Below, in pieces: positions 13,626-13,641 of a DNA stretch of 13,641 bases. How positions within the stretch are numbered: position 1 is the stretch's first letter; the number at the start of each line of letters is the position of its first letter. The translations under genes and the position numbers were made by a program. The notes beneath the pieces are model-generated. The model was not told where the DNA came from. It searched no databases and saw only the letters and a program-made list of their open reading frames with translations. Source of the stretch: Chloroflexota bacterium (GTDB taxonomy: Bacteria; Chloroflexota; Anaerolineae; UBA4142); contig JAMCRS010000175.1 of assembly GCA_023380675.1 (NCBI GenBank), forward strand, positions 1-13,641. Reading direction: 5' to 3'.

Positions 13626-13641
13626 ATGAAGAAACCTGCCT
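13626..13641 (+). CDS. Start of a T-box-controlled gene (possibly valyl-tRNA synthetase)
   Basis: Only five codons, MKKPA, are visible before the window ends. The ATG is 64 bp after the T-box terminator; GAGGT is 12 nt upstream, rather far, and a G-run lies directly before the ATG. T-box leaders mostly control aminoacyl-tRNA synthetase, amino-acid biosynthesis or transport genes. A Val specifier would point to valS, but the protein sequence visible is far too short to test this. The start codon itself is tentative. Confidence 0.5.

Noticed and set aside
1..13641. CRISPR arrays, insertion sequences, phage or plasmid genes, restriction or toxin-antitoxin modules
   Set aside because: No direct-repeat array with spacers, no transposase or integrase reading frames and no defence-type domains were seen on either strand.

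Overview
The window looks like a chromosomal segment of a GC-rich bacterium, most likely a member of Chloroflexota. This rests on family-level resemblance only: EF-Tu sequence style, a bacterial translin, a LysM plus cupredoxin-like envelope protein, a beta-helix lipoprotein and T-box control. No phylogeny could be run.

Layout. (1) Positions 1-3271, minus strand, form a translation and transcription operon. In transcription order: a perfect-consensus promoter, tRNA-Thr(UGU), tRNA-Tyr(GUA), tRNA-Thr(GGU), tuf, rpmG, secE, nusG and the start of rplK, which runs off the left edge. This is close to the E. coli thrU-tyrU-glyT-thrT-tufB / secE-nusG-rplK order, without the Gly tRNA and with rpmG inserted. 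A 21-bp RNA hairpin lies between rpmG and secE. (2) 3331-3969, minus: a translin-family gene, divergent from (3) 4171-5703, plus: a secreted beta-helix lipoprotein; the two share an intergenic region with back-to-back promoters. (4) 5704-6134: GC-rich sequence with no credible gene. (5) 6209-7282: an exported protein with three LysM domains and a cupredoxin-like domain that has lost most copper ligands, with its own promoter and a strong terminator. (6) 7543-11169: a two-gene beta-oxidation operon (fadN, fadA) with its own promoter and terminator. (7) 11264-13093: a polytopic membrane protein resembling GT-C glycosyltransferases. (8) 13094-13641: an intergenic inverted repeat, then a promoter and a complete T-box leader with intrinsic terminator, followed by the first five codons of the controlled gene. 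The leader reads best as valine-responsive, so that gene may be valS.

How the parts work together: the left operon supplies EF-Tu, the SecE translocase subunit, NusG and ribosomal proteins. FadN and FadA carry out the hydration, oxidation and thiolysis steps of fatty-acid beta-oxidation. The LysM protein, lipoprotein and membrane protein are envelope functions with no visible link to one another.

I found no clear multi-gene new system (defence, mobile or biosynthetic). The items most worth a second look are the T-box leader, the altered switch I of EF-Tu, the long acidic NusG extension, the tRNA-Tyr with C at positions 8 and 55, the copper-less cupredoxin domain, the rpmG-secE hairpin and the translin with a possible nuclease glutamate pair.
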